Assembly (NCBI GenBank): GCA_963682175.1
Contig: OY821771.1
Span: forward strand, 33,376,201-33,440,200
From: Triglochin maritima
Taxonomy: Eukaryota; Streptophyta; Magnoliopsida; Alismatales; Juncaginaceae
Direction of reading: 5' to 3'
DNA length: 64,000 bases
This document shows, in pieces, positions 33,092 to 46,923 of this stretch. How positions within the stretch are numbered: the first letter of the stretch is position 1; each line of letters opens with the position of its first letter. A program made the translations under genes and the position numbers. The notes beneath the pieces were generated by a model, which was given only the letters and a program-made list of their open reading frames with translations, made no database searches and was not told the origin of the DNA.

Positions 33092-33360
33092 TTAATAAAA
33101 AAATAATAAAAAATTACGGGCGTCTGACGGAGCCGCCCCCACGTAGGAGGGGGCGTCTGGCTAAGACGCCTTCCCCATGGGGGCGGCGTTTTACCCAGAC
33201 GCCTTACCCATCGGGGAGGCGTTTTACCCAGACGCTCCGCCCATGGGACAGGCGTCTGTGTAAGACGCCTCCTCCATGGGGAAGGCGTCTTAGCCAGACG
33301 CCCCCTCCTACGTGGGGGCGGCTCCGTCAGACGCCCGTAATTTTTTATTATTTTTTATTA
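33092..33360. repeat. large GC-rich palindrome (hairpin)
   Basis: The left arm (about 33092-33170) and right arm (about 33275-33360) are perfect or near-perfect reverse complements for about 75 bp. They include GGGCGTCTGACGGAGCC and CCACGTAGGAGGGGGCGTC. The centre near 33226 consists of smaller GACGCC...GGCGTC palindromes. The transcript would fold into a very stable stem. Confidence 0.85.
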
Positions 33361-33806
33361 TTTTTTTAAAAAGATAATTGATTATAAATTTAGATAATTG
33401 TTAAATTAATTAATAAGTTAATAATTACTATATTCGGATGACCGATACCTCTTCGGTACACAGAAAATTCAAAAATTTCCAGATCCAACAATTTCAAAAT
33501 CCAAAAAATTTCCAGGGGGCGCTGCCCCCTTGCCACCCCCGCCACCTCACCGGCGAGGTGGAATGCCGCTCGCTCACCGGTGAGCGAGACCCCCGAACGA
33601 CCTGTCGAGGTGGTATTTGTAAGTCATGATGTTTTACCACCGGGGGATTTGGAACTTAAAAAATGTTGGATCTGGAATTTTTTTGAATCTTTATCACTTG
33701 CAAAAAAACTCATTGCAATCCGACCGGTTACCACCGAAAACTTGCAAAGAAACGTCAAATAATTTGAGATAACACACCGTATAATTTTAATTTGACAAAA
33801 AAAATT

Positions 33807-33990
33807 AAAAAAAATGGGACGTCTGGCTAAGACGCCTGTACCATCGTGGAGGCGTCTGGCTAAGACGCCTCCACCATGGTCGAGGCGTCTTAACCAGACG
33901 CCTAGACAATGGTAGAGGCGTCTGGCTAAGACGCCTGTACCATCGTGGAGGCGTCTGGCTAAGACGCCTCCACCATCGTTGAGGCGAAAT
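33807..33990. repeat. GTCTGGCTAAGACGCC direct repeat array
   Basis: The phrase GTCTGGCTAAGACGCCTGTACC...GAGGC recurs, with a longer unit of about 104 bp present twice (33822 and 33926 onward) and shorter units of about 33 bp inside it. Each unit is itself a short palindrome (GACGCC with GGCGTC). Confidence 0.75.
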
Positions 33991-34214
33991 TGTTAAGGGC
34001 AATTTGGTAAAAAAAATCCGCCTCCGTTACTTCGCCTGGTCTAGGTGTTTCGCCAGACATTTTCGTGGTGTTGGTACTAGGAATGTTAGTAAAACTGAGT
34101 CAATAACCTTGTTTAAAGACACGGGACGATATGGGTATTAAATATATTGTTAAGGGCAATTTGGTAATTTCAAGGGGCGATTTAAGTAGTTTTGGGGCGA
34201 CGTTTAGTAGTTCC

Positions 34215-34849
34215 CTAAATTTTTGGTGTTTGGTTATGTGTTTGTTTCTATGTTTGTATGTTTTTGTATACGTTTATGTGCATATTTTTCTTTCATTTTT
34301 GGCAGACACAAAGGCAGAGAAATTAAGCTCAGATTGGTATTCCAGAAAATAATTAGATAGTGAAATACCACCAAGGTGGAATATAAAATGCCATTAAACT
34401 TGCCTAACAACAAACATTTACACATATGATATAAGACAAAGGATGTCTTTTTCATGGAAGATGGTGAGGAGTAATTTGGAAATTCATACTCAAATCCTTG
34501 CAATTTTTGTATTTGTATATTCTAAGTTAAGTTGGTGACATACGGATAAATTGCAGTTGTTTAGAAATTTTGGGTAGAAGTTTGCTAAATATGGAACAAA
34601 TTAAAAAAGAAGCAATCTTTTACTTTGCATTGAGTCTGAACTCTGAAGTCAACGTGTCACCTACAGAATGAGTAAACTTATTCAAATTATTATAAAAGGA
34701 ATTAAAAAATATAAAGTTGAATTAGATTTTTTTTAATATTCTAAAAGAAAAAATATTCTTTAGGTCACCTCATTGAAATTTAAATCATCACCAAGAGTAT
34801 GAGAATTAGATCCAAAGAAATGCAAATTAAATAATCCAAGACCCATATA
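34215..34849. other. AT-rich intergenic DNA
   Basis: No gene or element is recognised between the MULE-like MITE and the hAT-like MITE. Confidence 0.45.
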
Positions 34850-34857
34850 GTTTTGGT

Positions 34858-35297
34858 TAGGAGTGCATACCGGTCGGGTTGGGTTGGGTTTGGACCAAAA
34901 CTTGACCTAACTTGAAAAATTCGGGTTTGAGAAAACCAAACCAGATCGGGTTCAACCCAACCTGATCCGAAATTTTCAGGTTGGGTTGCATGTTTTCTAA
35001 GTTCTAACATTATATAAACCGAATGTCAATACATTAACATCAAACATTCGTACGTACAAGCTAAAACACTTGAGCAATCCTAATTTGGAGGGCCAAGATT
35101 ATTCTGGGTCTAATTTATTTAAAAAAAACTTCGGGTTGGGTCGGGTCAATCCGACTCTTCAACCCGTATCCAACCCAAGGCCATCAGTTTCAGACTTACC
35201 AACCCAACCCAATCCTACCCGAACCCCTACCCAACCCAACCCGGCCCAGTCCATTTTGGGTCGGTTTTCGGTTTCAATGTGACCCGTGTGCACCCTA
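34858..35297. mobile_element. hAT-like MITE with perfect 8-bp target duplication
   Basis: This 440-bp element begins TAGGAGTGCATACCGG and ends CCGTGTGCACCCTA. It is flanked by GTTTTGGT on both sides (34850-34857 and 35298-35305). An 8-bp duplication and TAGG-GTGCA ends are characteristic of non-autonomous hAT elements. Subterminal GGGTTGGGTT / AACCCAACCC repeats are present and no coding region is seen. Confidence 0.88.
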
Positions 35298-35305
35298 GTT
35301 TTGGT

Positions 35306-36197
35306 AATCTACTTATCTCTCTACATTGAAAGTGTCTTAAGTACCTGCCCATTGTTTTCCTCCTCTCTGGTTCGCTCTTGGACTTGGCTGGCATGGGAAG
35401 ACAAAACACTGCTCCACTTCTCTCTCTTCTTTTCTCGTAGTATTTTAATAATTGGTTTACCGCTTCTCTCTCTTGTTTTCTAATTATTTATTGGTTGTTT
35501 ATGGTCTGTTGTTTGAAGATCCTGCTCGTTGGATGGGTTTGAAATCGTGATTGCATCTTACAAATAATGTCCGCCGTGAATCATGTCGTGTCATGTATTA
35601 ATCGTGTCACATACAGTTGTATATATAAATCATATATTGTAATCAATATCTGACTCATTTAATAATCGTATTGTTCGACTCGAAATTATATCCAATTCAT
35701 CTATTATCTTGTAAACACGACCCGACTCGTTTATACATAATTAATTAATGGGTCGTGTAGACGTCAGGACATGTTCAACACGAATTCGTTTACATGTTTA
35801 TAACAAAAACAATACATGTGTAAACTACCATTTATTACATGATTTGCTTCTAAGTAATTATAAATAACTAAAGTAAAACCTACTTTTATATTACTATGTG
35901 TATTAATCATAATCATGTACCTACTCACACGATTTCTTATCGTGTCTCAATTGTGTTGATAATTTTTACACCTGAAATTCATATCTGACTCATTTAATAA
36001 TCGTGTTTCCATATCCAACTCATTTATTAATCGTGTTCAATTTCTCAATTCATATATGTACTAACTTTGTATCGTTTTCATGTCACGTAATCGTATTTCG
36101 TGTAAAATTGACAACCCTAATATCATATATCTTTGTGATTTGAGTAACACTTTGAAAAAAAATTGATTAATTAATGGGTCATGTAGATGTCAAAAAT
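35306..36197. other. intergenic DNA with a decayed hAT-like fragment
   Basis: From about 35575 to 36117 there are repeated TCGTGTC, CACGACCCGACTCG and TCGTATT-type words, ending TTGACAACCCTA (36117). That resembles one end of a hAT-like element whose interior is made of CGTGT repeats. The other terminus is not recognised. Confidence 0.4.
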
Positions 36198-36705
36198 TTG
36201 GATAAATTATGATTTGTCCTCTCAATTATGGTCGGGTAACACTTTGAGAGAAAAATCCGAACTTTAAAACTTCAAACTTACACCCCTTAAATTTTGATTT
36301 GAGTAATACTTGACCTGTCTGAATAAAAAAATTATTATTTTTCAACATGCTCTTCTCGATTTTTTTGTATTGTTTGCTAAACATACTTTTAATATATCAA
36401 ATCGGAAGTCAGATTTTACTCGAATTTGTGTCTGATAAATTCAAAATCTGACCCAAATTTGAAGCAAATTTAATATCAGATTTGATTGGACATTTACCAT
36501 AAAGATATATTAGAAATATGTTTGGAAGCAACAACAAAAAATGAGAAAAAATGATTAATATGTTGAAAAAATAACAATTTTTGATGGAAATTGTTCAAAG
36601 TGTTATACAAATCTAAATGTAAGGGTGTAAGTACGACGTTTTAAATTTGAGGGATCAAAGTATTAGTCCACAATGGTTGAGGAGGCAACTGTTTAAATTT
36701 TTTGT
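36198..36705. mobile_element. foldback element
   Basis: The left arm (about 36198-36315, with GTAACACTTTGAG, TTTAAAACTTC and TTACACCCCTTAAATTTTGA) matches the reverse complement of the right arm (about 36590-36705) over roughly 110 bp with mismatches. A shorter palindrome of CAGATTT and AAATCTG words lies between. Boundaries and target duplication are not resolved. Confidence 0.5.
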
Positions 36706-38176
36706 CACGGGTGTTTGTGTGGTTTTCCACAAACCATTTTCTTTTGTTTCGCTGTTAATTTGTCATGATATTTCCTTTTTATCATTTTGGACATAAGTTA
36801 TTATATTGTTTTGCATGTTTAAGTTATTTTGAGTTTTGTTTGTAAATTGTCCTGATAATATTAAACGTACAAATCAATAAGTTTAGGTAAAATCCTTTAA
36901 ATTTTCATTAAGCCAGAGTCCCGACGAGGTTTACCCGAGCTTGAAAGAAAATTTTCACTCAAGACAACCTCAAAATCTATGGACGACCGAAAAAAGGGAA
37001 AATAATTTATATGACAGCTTGCAATGAACGATAATAAATTAGAGTAATTCCTCTATCTAACTTGGAAGAATAATGCTTTCCGGTAGTAAGGATTATTCCC
37101 TTGTCATTCGTTTTCTTGTTTTCTTATTGAGAAGAGGTGAGCTAAGAAATGTCTAATTTTTTTACATAAAGACACTCACTAGATTTTATATATATCAAAG
37201 TTAACTTATGAAAGTAAACTAAAAATATATATTCGAATTCATACTAGCTACTTGTTGGATATTATCGTAGACTTGTTTGAGGGTCTGAAAGAGTTCTTAG
37301 GTGCGGTATGGACTGAGTACAATAAGAACGTAAAAATTAAGGAAGATAAAAGAAATATGTATCGAAAGACAAGATTTTACAAGGGGGGAAAAACATGCAA
37401 GGAAATTGAAATATAACAAAATATTGGGATCAAATATTTTGATTTTTAAAAAAAGTTTATTCCCTCACTTGTTTGCTCCAACTAATGAAGTTAATAAAAC
37501 CCATCTTGAATTAAATTTATATGGAAAAATCCATTACACTATCAACATCACCTCAACCTTCCAAAGGTGGGCACTTCATGACAGTTTATAGGATATATTG
37601 TCCTCAAATTAATAGCTTGTGTTGATTACTTGATTTAGAGGAAAGTGTAATGCATGGATTGTGAACTGAAGGCTCTCAGTAAGGATCACCTTCTCTTTTA
37701 TAAATATATCATAACTCCTTCAAAATTAAGAAAGGAAAAGATGAACCACATGGTGTTGCCAGTTTTGTTTAATTTTCCTATGGAAGAAAAAGATCCTTGT
37801 AGTTCATATCAAGATTAATGGAAATTAAAGAATCTTAATTCGAAAGGTGGTCACGTCTACTAGGTTAGTAAGAAATTTATGGTTGGTGTCTCAAGTCGTT
37901 CTCACGGTACTATGATAAGTAATTAAGATTTGGAGAAGGAAAGTTCAATGATGGAGAAAAACCTAAGTTCATGAGAAAGATTGTTTAAAACAACATCAAC
38001 ACCAACAAGGGTGTAGATGCAAAACGCTTAGTAAAAGGACAATAATTAAATAATATACATCGCACCCACGGCCATATATACATATATATACACATACATA
38101 TCATATCATATAAAATGATCATTTAAACCATATAAAACAAATTGGCAACTTCATTATACCGATAATTATCCTCGAT
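36706..38176. other. AT-rich intergenic DNA
   Basis: No gene, RNA or structured repeat is recognised. Confidence 0.45.
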
Positions 38177-38440
38177 AGGGGTGTAAACGAGTTGAGTCGA
38201 GCTAAAATTTTGAGTCTTGCATATTATTATTTATTATAGGGGTATAAACGAGTTCAGTCGAGCTATTTCGAGTTCGAGTCGGCTTGTGTACCGATCCGAG
38301 TCGGAGGATTTTTAATTTTTCATTTAGTTTTTTTTATTTTCAAGGTATACCAAAGTGGATCATTTATCATGTCGAGTTTTGAGTTTGAGCCAGAATTGAA
38401 AATCTTAATCCTCGATGCATGTTGATGTTTAGAAACGTTG
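38177..38440. mobile_element. hAT-like terminal fragments
   Basis: Two tandem starts read TAGGGGTGTAAACGAGTTGAGTCGAGC (about 38177) and TAGGGGTATAAACGAGTTCAGTCGAGC (about 38238), followed by GAGTCGG/CGAGT words. TAGGGGTGTAAACGAG is a common hAT-MITE terminus. A matching opposite end is not seen, and the adjoining solo LTR may interrupt it. Confidence 0.45.
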
Positions 38441-38451
38441 GAGGTGTAGAC

Positions 38452-39499
38452 TGTAACGCCCCGAGCCCGGACAGGTGCTTACCCCCCCCCCCCCCCCCCC
38501 CCCGGAACCCGGTACGTTAAGATACGATCCATGATTCTGACCGCTGCGCACTCTGATATTTAAATCCATCTGATAGACCCATAATAATCTGAAAAATATA
38601 ATTAATAATTTGTGAGCTCCACAACCCGCAAGTTCCAACTGTCAATCAATCAGAATCATAATCATGTGAAAAATAATACAAAATATGACATTCAGTCAAT
38701 AAGCACGATCAAGAGATATGCATCACAAATAATAAGCATGCATAACAATCTGGAACCTCCATTCGGATTCGACTACATCCTGTGCTTCTGAAATCTATCA
38801 ATCAGTCAGACGCACACCTGGTAGCTCCACACTAACGACAGGCAGTCCTTTCCTCTCTCGGGTGGCTCCACGCTGTCCGCTAGGCAGCTCTTTCCTAAGT
38901 GACTCAGCCAGAAACATACATACAGTCACAAGACATGTCGACTGAAACACCACCATGCAATCATATGCATATCAATAAATTCAAATATCGATAATCAGCA
39001 TGCATGTAACTACGTACGAATATCAAGAGAGAGAGACGTGATATGAAACTGAAGAATAATGAATCAGTATTTGCATGTCTCGCAACCACAATATTACTTC
39101 CACAAATCACTTTCAATCTCCATATTTTCGTTTATATCTTTTGCACCAGAAAAACCTCATTCACCACCAACTTCATTTCTCCTCCATCTCTTCATCACCT
39201 TCTCTCTCACACCTCACTTAAATTACTCATCTCACGAATCCCTCCACCTCTCTCTTATTTCACGTTTCAGCAAGTTATCCGATAAACACCAACTTACATA
39301 TATATATAGTTACTTTTAACTTAACACCTCTCTTTTCTCCAATCATGTTCTTACCCCACCAACCAACATTTCCATCTTCCAATCATCTTTTAACACCATC
39401 AACAAACCTTTCCATCCACGAAAGATTAAATGCCCTCTAATCCCTCACTCTAATCTAATTACTTCATCTAATTATGGTTTAAAGTTTAAGGTTTTAACA
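38452..39499 (-). mobile_element. solo LTR (family A type) with perfect TSD
   Basis: This is a 1048-bp LTR, read on the minus strand from TGTTAAAACC (39499) to GGGGCGTTACA (38452). The perfect 5-bp duplication TAGAC is at 38447-38451 and 39500-39504. It has the same TGTTA...GTTACA frame as the LTRs at 213-10155 and 49840-54514 but no GGTCGACC island. Near 38820-38900 a GGTGGCTCCACGCTGTCC-type unit is repeated twice. Confidence 0.88.
38482..38503. repeat. poly-C tract of 22 bases
   Basis: A pure C run near the 3' end of the solo LTR. Its length may be an assembly artefact. Confidence 0.85.
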
Positions 39500-39504
39500 T
39501 AGAC

Positions 39505-41307
39505 ACATCACGAGGTTTTTTTTTGTTTATGAACTTTATTGAAGGAGTAAGGTTCTTACATATTCGGTCTTTAATTTCATAATATAATGGCTACGTGTGT
39601 GGCGGATGAGAATAAGTCCTGCATTGTGTGTATTTTAAATAATATGAACTTTATAAGGACCATTCAATCGGTAGGAGCGACAGACGGTGTGTACAAAGGG
39701 CAGAGACGTAATCAACGCGAGCTGATGACTCACGCTTACTAGGAATTCCTCGTTGAAGACCAACAATTACAATGATCTATCCCCATCACGATGAAAATTT
39801 CAAAGATTACTCAAGCCTATCAGCTAAGGTTATAAACTCGTTGAATACATCAGTGTAGCGCAAGTACGGCCCAGAACAAATAATTTTTAATCTCACACTT
39901 AGCAAACTTCCACAATAGTATCATCCGCAATTAAAATGACATTGTTATTTTTTTCAAAATAAATAACTACCACTGTCCGTTTGAGTTCTGACATATTTCA
40001 GGCTAGAGCCTAGAAATGTTTTTCTTCTTCTTTGTAAAATTAAGTTGAATAATCAATAAGTACTTTGAGTAAATGGATTACCCAACTTGTTTTGAAAACC
40101 GAATCTTGAAAAATATTAGTTTAGTAAAAAATCTTCCACATTCTTATCTAAATAAGTAATTTCCACACTCATACAAAAACAAAATTAAATCCAAGTTTTG
40201 CTTCCAATTTTAAATATTAAATTTGTTGTGGTACTAATTAATGCGGGTATAATTTGCTTTAGTTACTAGTTATAGGGTTTTTGTACATCATATTGAGTAA
40301 ATCATTCAAGTGTACTAAGCACAAAACTTTTGATTTAAATGTTTCCTTTAAATTAGCCTTTTTCCGTCAATATCCTAATTTTAGTATATTTTAAATTTAT
40401 AATCACAATAAAATTAAAATTTACGAAATACACCCCTATTTTGACTCTGAACCTATATTGAAGTATATTAGCCTTCTCTATTTGAACAATGAAGTAATTA
40501 CTTAAGATGATACTATTTGAAAAAAGAAAGAAAATTATTTGACTCTCATCAAGGATCATGAGAGAAACAAAGTCTATTTTTGGACAACACCATGGGAATA
40601 TATTTCGAAATTTAATAATTAATCATAAGTTACTTCTTTTTAATTTGGAATTGGTGTCTTTGCTACAACAGGTATAATACAAATTAGTGGTAGCCGGCAT
40701 ATGAATAAACCGAAAGTTCTAAAATGATAAAAAAATACTCAATAAAAATGAATTGAAGGTTCTTTAACAGAAAAAACTTAGGAAAATGACTTTTATTCTA
40801 AAAAGAAGGTTTATTTTGATCGTGCTGCTCTAGTGTTTGAGTTGAACTTATATTATCCTATATAATGGATTATAATATACTGAAATTAATTCTGTTGGCA
40901 GAGCTTTTTTTGTCGGAAAAAAATAACATTCAGTTGCAACATCCCCAAAAAAAACATCTGACAACGAAAATTCGTTCCTTTTGTGTCAGCTTATTTTCTG
41001 AAATTATGCGGACTAAATATATTTTCCACAATAATACAAAAATGAACTGAACGTAGACATGAGTTAATTTCTTTGACGATGGACGTTTAGATAAGATTGT
41101 TAGTGCTACTCACTTTTATATACACATAAGAATCATGGATCAATTAAATAAGTCTTAGCCACATTCTTCTTCATTTGAGTTCTCTTGTAATTCTTAGTCT
41201 TTATTAAACAAGAAGTTTAAATAACATCTCTATCTAAATGTGCAATATCCATCAATAATAATAATAAATTGCAACGAGAAAGAAGTCTACCCACGAGTCT
41301 TTATAAT
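39505..41307. other. AT-rich intergenic DNA
   Basis: No gene, RNA or complete element is recognised. Confidence 0.45.
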
Positions 41308-41867
41308 GAAATTTGTCGTCGGAAAACTACTTAAATCGTCTGTGCGAATAACCGTTTTGTCATTCTCTCATTTTTACTCATATATCTCGACATTTCACTC
41401 TCCTACCACTCATCTCTCTTCATTTTCCTCTCATAATCATAAAAACAATACTTCAGAGGTCAGAAAATGAGCCAACGGATGCCCCGGTATACTCGAATAT
41501 GGTAAAATGTCCAACTTTTTTTTAATAATAATAAAAAAATTAGGGGGCGTCCGCCGGAGCCGCCCCCCATTGGGGGGGGGGCTTAGACGCTTGTCTCACG
41601 GGGGTGGTGTCTGGTTTAAACGCCCCTATTTTTTTTAATAAAAATTTGAAAAATTATACGGTGTGTTATCTCAAATTATTTCACGTTCCGTTTCAAAAAA
41701 ATTGGTATTAATATGGTGGATTACAGTGAGTTTTTTTGTAAGTCATGATGTTTTACCAAATACCACATCGACAGGTCAGTCGGGGGTCTCACTCACTGTA
41801 ATCCACCTTAGACAGACGCCCCCTCCATGGGGGAGGCGTCTGGGTAAAACATCCCCCCCCCCCCCCT
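41308..41867. mobile_element. MULE-like MITE, GACGCC family, copy 3 (right end missing)
   Basis: The left end GTCGTCGGAAAACTACTTAAATCGTC matches the family. The interior has GGGGGCGTCCGCCGGAGCC, a G10 run (41572-41581) and GACGCCCCCTCCATGG. The sequence stops matching after a C15 run (41853-41867) and no right TIR follows, so the copy is truncated. Confidence 0.65.
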
Positions 41868-44800
41868 AGGGACTAGCCGTATACATCAGCACTAGCAGCT
41901 TTTTTAGTTTTAACTACAATATTTGTAGCAAGACTCTAAACTTTTGGTGCAATTCTGAAACTTCGTTTTTCTTAAAACATATCAATTTGATGAGGATTTT
42001 GGTTTTTGGGTCTTCTTTTTATTTGTCGTTTCCCCTCAATTTTAAATTATTTTTTGAATTATCAACATGGTTTGTTGGTTGAGATGAGCTTTGGATTATA
42101 AAAAGGCCGGAATATCTTTCAAATGTCGCAAGATTTATGCTATCCAATTGCATTTACTTGGAAAAAAAGGTAGATGAAGATGCTTTATAACAATGCAAAA
42201 ATGGTGTATTTCTTTCAAATCATGCTAGACAAAACATTGGCATTGACAAATCTATTTAAATATCGTTAATTGTCCAAGGCATTTGTTAAGGATATCAGTA
42301 TGAAATGGTTATGATTATTCACCTTTATATGAAATCATTTTTAATAAATTCGAGGGCTTGGTGAAATCTGGCTGGATATATACATCAAGGCTGAACTACA
42401 CGAGTTACCATACCAATTGTATTTTTGATCCCAAACTACTTCGTCATCTTTTTATGAACCTTTGCATGCGTTTGTACTTTGTAGGTCCAAAAACACCCTA
42501 TACATTTTTATTAATATACACTCAAATATTATAAAAACATATATGTGCCACAAATTAATGGGCTCAATCGCCGATGTTGACTTGTGAAGTTGTTATCGTA
42601 TTCATCGAGCCACTCAGAGTGATATTATTGTTTTGAAGGAATGATAATATATTTAAAAACAAATCAAAGTAAAAGGCCAAAAGAACGGTAAAAGAAACAT
42701 TTTCCACAACAAAATGCTGGCATGATATTATTTTTATATATTTAATGCTATGTTGTCTTTGGTTGGACGATCTTGTTTATATAGAAATTATAGTTACTTG
42801 TGTAGTGCATCGATCCACACCTCTCTTCTAATCTAAATATATATACTATCCCAATAGCCTATCATTTTTGTTTGTTTGTTTTACTGATAAATATATAGCT
42901 AACTTAAACCTTGTAACTCTTGCCTATATAAGTCCCACACTCAAAGGAGACATACCAATAGACAACCTCGTGGGACATATTTTACTTTGGCTTAAAATTA
43001 TCGATTGTATCGAGTTTGCTTCAATTCTCATCTAAGATTACGAACGGGTGACATTTTAAGTGTGGAACACTCAATATGGTGGACATTAACGGGAGGAATG
43101 ATATTACTTTTCCCACTTGCACATTAAAAATATACAATTTTAAACTAATCGCTCGCAATGTTTCTGTAGACTTGCTAGATATTGAAGAGCTTGAGTTCCA
43201 AGAATGTCGTCGCTTCCTTCGAAGCAATTACGTCCCTAATGATGGGTGGTTTGGGTTATAAACTTATTTGTTAGTTGCATATGAACTTATTATGACGTCC
43301 GAATGACATTGGTGTAACTAGGGGATCGAGTCAGTGGGTGGATATTCGAAACAATTCGATTATATTAAAGTTTAATTACTTTATCATACTTTGTATGTTA
43401 AAAATAAAAAAATTGTCTCCATTTCTAGAATGACTTCTATATTATCATCAATACCTATACTATTTGCGCAGCAATTTATTTGTTTTAATTGAAGTTAGAA
43501 CTTAGAACTTAGAATAATGTGAATCTGCTAGAGATCAAGAGCCGACCAGTCTGTGGGTGGGAGACAAAAACAGACATTGTGAGCGATTTATTATGATTAC
43601 ATACGATCTCCAAGAAAAATAAAAGTTCAAAATTACTTATCAGGATAATCTAAATTATTGACGACTCACATGGTTTTGCAGAAAACAATTTATGAATTTG
43701 CTCATGCTATGCTAAAGGTATGGGAATAAAAGTTCTGACAATGAATTTAATTCTTACACGATGTACCAAAAATATAGAGAGAAATTCGTGAATTTTATTT
43801 ATAGATCTGTGATATGTCAAAGATTTGTTTAGTGAATTAGTATTTATTTTTAAAATCACTTTCAAAGTAGATCACCAATAGCCTTCCAAATGATGCATAA
43901 TCCAATGAAATTCCTCCACTTTAATTACATAATTTTGTCTTATATTGTAGAAAAGTCATGAATGGAAAGCGTGAAAATCATACAATTCAAGACGTGTTAT
44001 GTTTTAGAGTTTGGTTTGAAATACACTGGGATATTCCATAACATTCGTAGTCAAATTAATTTGTTAAAAAGGTAATTATGGTCAATGAAGTTTGTTTTAT
44101 GGAAAAAAATAAATATTATATTCAACTTACTCCCTTGAAGACTACAAGTCTATAGTTCGTTGTCGTTCTACATCAGTCCATGTTCATAATAATTAGGGCC
44201 ATTAATTTTTGATAAAGACTTCATGCTCAACACGTTATCTTTCATCTACCTAAAGTTTTGATAGACACCCAACTACAACTTTTTTTTAAAATTATTTTAC
44301 ATATTTAGACGAAGTTTAATTTTCCTTCCCGAAATATTTCTAAAGAATAAGATTCATGAAAATAAAAGAAATTTCAAAAGTATCGTAACCTATATATCTT
44401 GGAATTAATCATCACAATGAGAGCTGTAGGAGGATATGTTTAAGGGATTTTATAAATTATCAAATATATGAATCCGAAGGTAATGAATTCTTTTGGGAAG
44501 GGAAGAAAATATTAAAATTTCTACAAACATGCATTTGTCGAAGATGATAGAAAGTACATTTTTTAACCTTTCGTGTAAAAACAAATATGAACAATTACTT
44601 TGTATTGCTACGGTAAGCGATAACAAATAATGATGGATATATTGATTATTTTGATTTAATGAAAAATGGAAAAACCATTAAGAGATGTCAATTTTTTTTT
44701 GTTTTGAAAAGAAAGAGAAGGCGAAATTTGGTATTGCCACTCAACAATAAATTTAGGTTACATCATCTTTCACCTAACATACTAATTAGAATAAAGACAA

Positions 44801-46923
44801 CGACTGACGCAATAAGAATGACGTCCATGATGCATCATATTGCATCTTATCACTAACCGCCGTGATCCTTGTAAAAAGATAATTTCGGTTTTCTTTTTTA
44901 TCACGTAAGTTTTTCCCTGTAACACATTTATCAACAATTTATTTTATTTTCTCAACTATAACACATTATAAAAAGATATTGTCACTTCACAATATTTATC
45001 AGTAATAACCCCCGTATAAAAAGATCTTGTTGTCAAATCAACTATTCTCTTTTCTCCAATTCTTTCCTTACATTTTACAAATATTTTATGTATGAATCAT
45101 CATTTATCTTTTATGTATGAATTATTAATAAAATTTAATACAAATATTTTTCATTTTTTCAAAAAACAATTGTCTGAGAAACCTTAGTAAATTTTACCCT
45201 CAGTTAATGATATTTTAATATATTTTCGGATTTTTTATGATGATTGAAAATATAATTGTTAGAAAAGTGGGAGATGAGAATATAACCGTTTTAAATTTGC
45301 TAATTGTCTCATTTGAATTAAGCATTGAAAATCTAGTATTTCGAAAATACACTATTTATATAACAATATGAGTGTTTATCAACAAAACTTAAGAAGATAA
45401 GAATTTTAGTGATTTTTTTAATTTTAATTATTTTTTATTTACTAAGATATCTTAGTTTAAAATAATACAATTCTCTCTCTTAATTACATTCATTACATTT
45501 AGAAGTGAGTCCTACCAATATTAAAAAAATGAAAACAAAATAATAAAACACCTGATCGTGAGCTAAAGAACTAAAAATACAATTTTTAAAACACGATCTA
45601 ACAAACGATCTTAAAAAACCAGTCGTTGCCGGTGCTCTCATACTTTTAAAATAACGAACACGCATAGGCATTAGCTCAAAAGGCTGAGCTTAATTTTATG
45701 GTAATTTTGAGCAAGAACACAGTGATCTATCTGCCCAAAAGGGCACAGAGTTTATTTGGGGGAAATTCCTTTTAAGCTCAAATGATAATTTGATTCATTT
45801 TTAAATCAAAGGTACAAAAATGAAATTACTTTATCTATACTTGCTTACAGAAACCAGCCCTTTGTTATATCAACCCACAAGTTAAAAGTTTCGTTCCATT
45901 AAATCAACTTTCTTCAAGAAATTCTAAATCTTAATTCTATGATTATAGATCGAAACTCTTGTATTTTGATTTTTACCCATATGTACTAGCAATTTTATTT
46001 CAGCCAATACTTTCAAAACTTACCATTGGATTCAGACTATCATTTTTGTGTGTTTAATTTGAGTTTTACAACTCAAATACCCAAAACACATCTCACTTCA
46101 ATCACAAGTCAAAACATGCACAAACAATTACATATGAGGCTTTACATTGTGTTTATGCAATGTTTAGTCCTTACTTCACCAATCAAAAATAGGAAGGCGT
46201 TTGGAGGTGAAGGTACCTATGGAAACGAATTGAAAGTAGATTAATGTGATAATAGTTAAGCGACATAGCTTACAATGCATTACACTGGCTCTTCAAACCT
46301 AGAGACCTCTACAAGTATAAGAGTAATATACCAACATTTAAACGTTGAACAGGAATCAGACCATGAAACATATATTCATGAAATACCTAGCGATCACGTA
46401 CATTAAATATGTAGATTTACAAAAGTTGATGCTAATCTAACAAACTAACAAGTAAGAAGTAAAAATATTCTAATCCACCTCCTAAGAAGTGGATTTAACC
46501 ATGCACATGAATACGGAACATGCAACAAACTAAACAATCATTAATGAAAACCATAAAAAATTAAAAATAGATCGACACTACAACAAACAGATGGAAATAA
46601 GACAGAAATTACTAATGAAGATTAAGCATCCAAACCACAGAACATGCTTCAAGACACAAGAAACCTGGTCGGAATATGAAAGATTACACTTAGACATTTT
46701 CCTTTTGGATGCTTACGTGATCTTCCAAAAGGTATGCCTATGTGTTTATCCAATGTTTAGTCCTTGCTTCACCAGTCAAAAAAAGAAAAATGTTTGGTCC
46801 TGACTTCTAAGGTATACTTTCGTGTCCTTTCTTATATCACATGGAATGTGCTCTAGTTTTTAAATTTTTTTTTGGGGGTCACCCTTGTTTTCAGCAAAAA
46901 GCTCATCTTGATCCTACATAAAA
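41868..46923. other. long AT-rich intergenic stretch
   Basis: About 5 kb in which I find no gene, RNA or complete element. ORFs are short (at most about 70 codons), including 43076-43261, which has no recognisable family and no supporting splice context. It probably contains old, decayed repeats. Confidence 0.45.

Larger units (their letters stand above)
32871..34214. mobile_element. MULE-like MITE, GACGCC family, copy 2 (largest)
   Basis: Inverted ends contain CATCGCCCCAAAATTACTTAAATCG-type sequence at the left and its reverse complement at 34140-34214. The 9-bp flanks ATAAATTTT (32862-32870) and CTAAATTTT (34215-34223) differ at one base, which suits a Mutator-type duplication. The interior holds a large hairpin (33092-33360) and a GACGCC array (33807-33990). 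No transposase is present. Confidence 0.75.

Noticed and set aside
43076..43261. Small gene of 61 codons
   Set aside because: No recognisable family, promoter or splice context; an ORF of this length is expected by chance in this much DNA.
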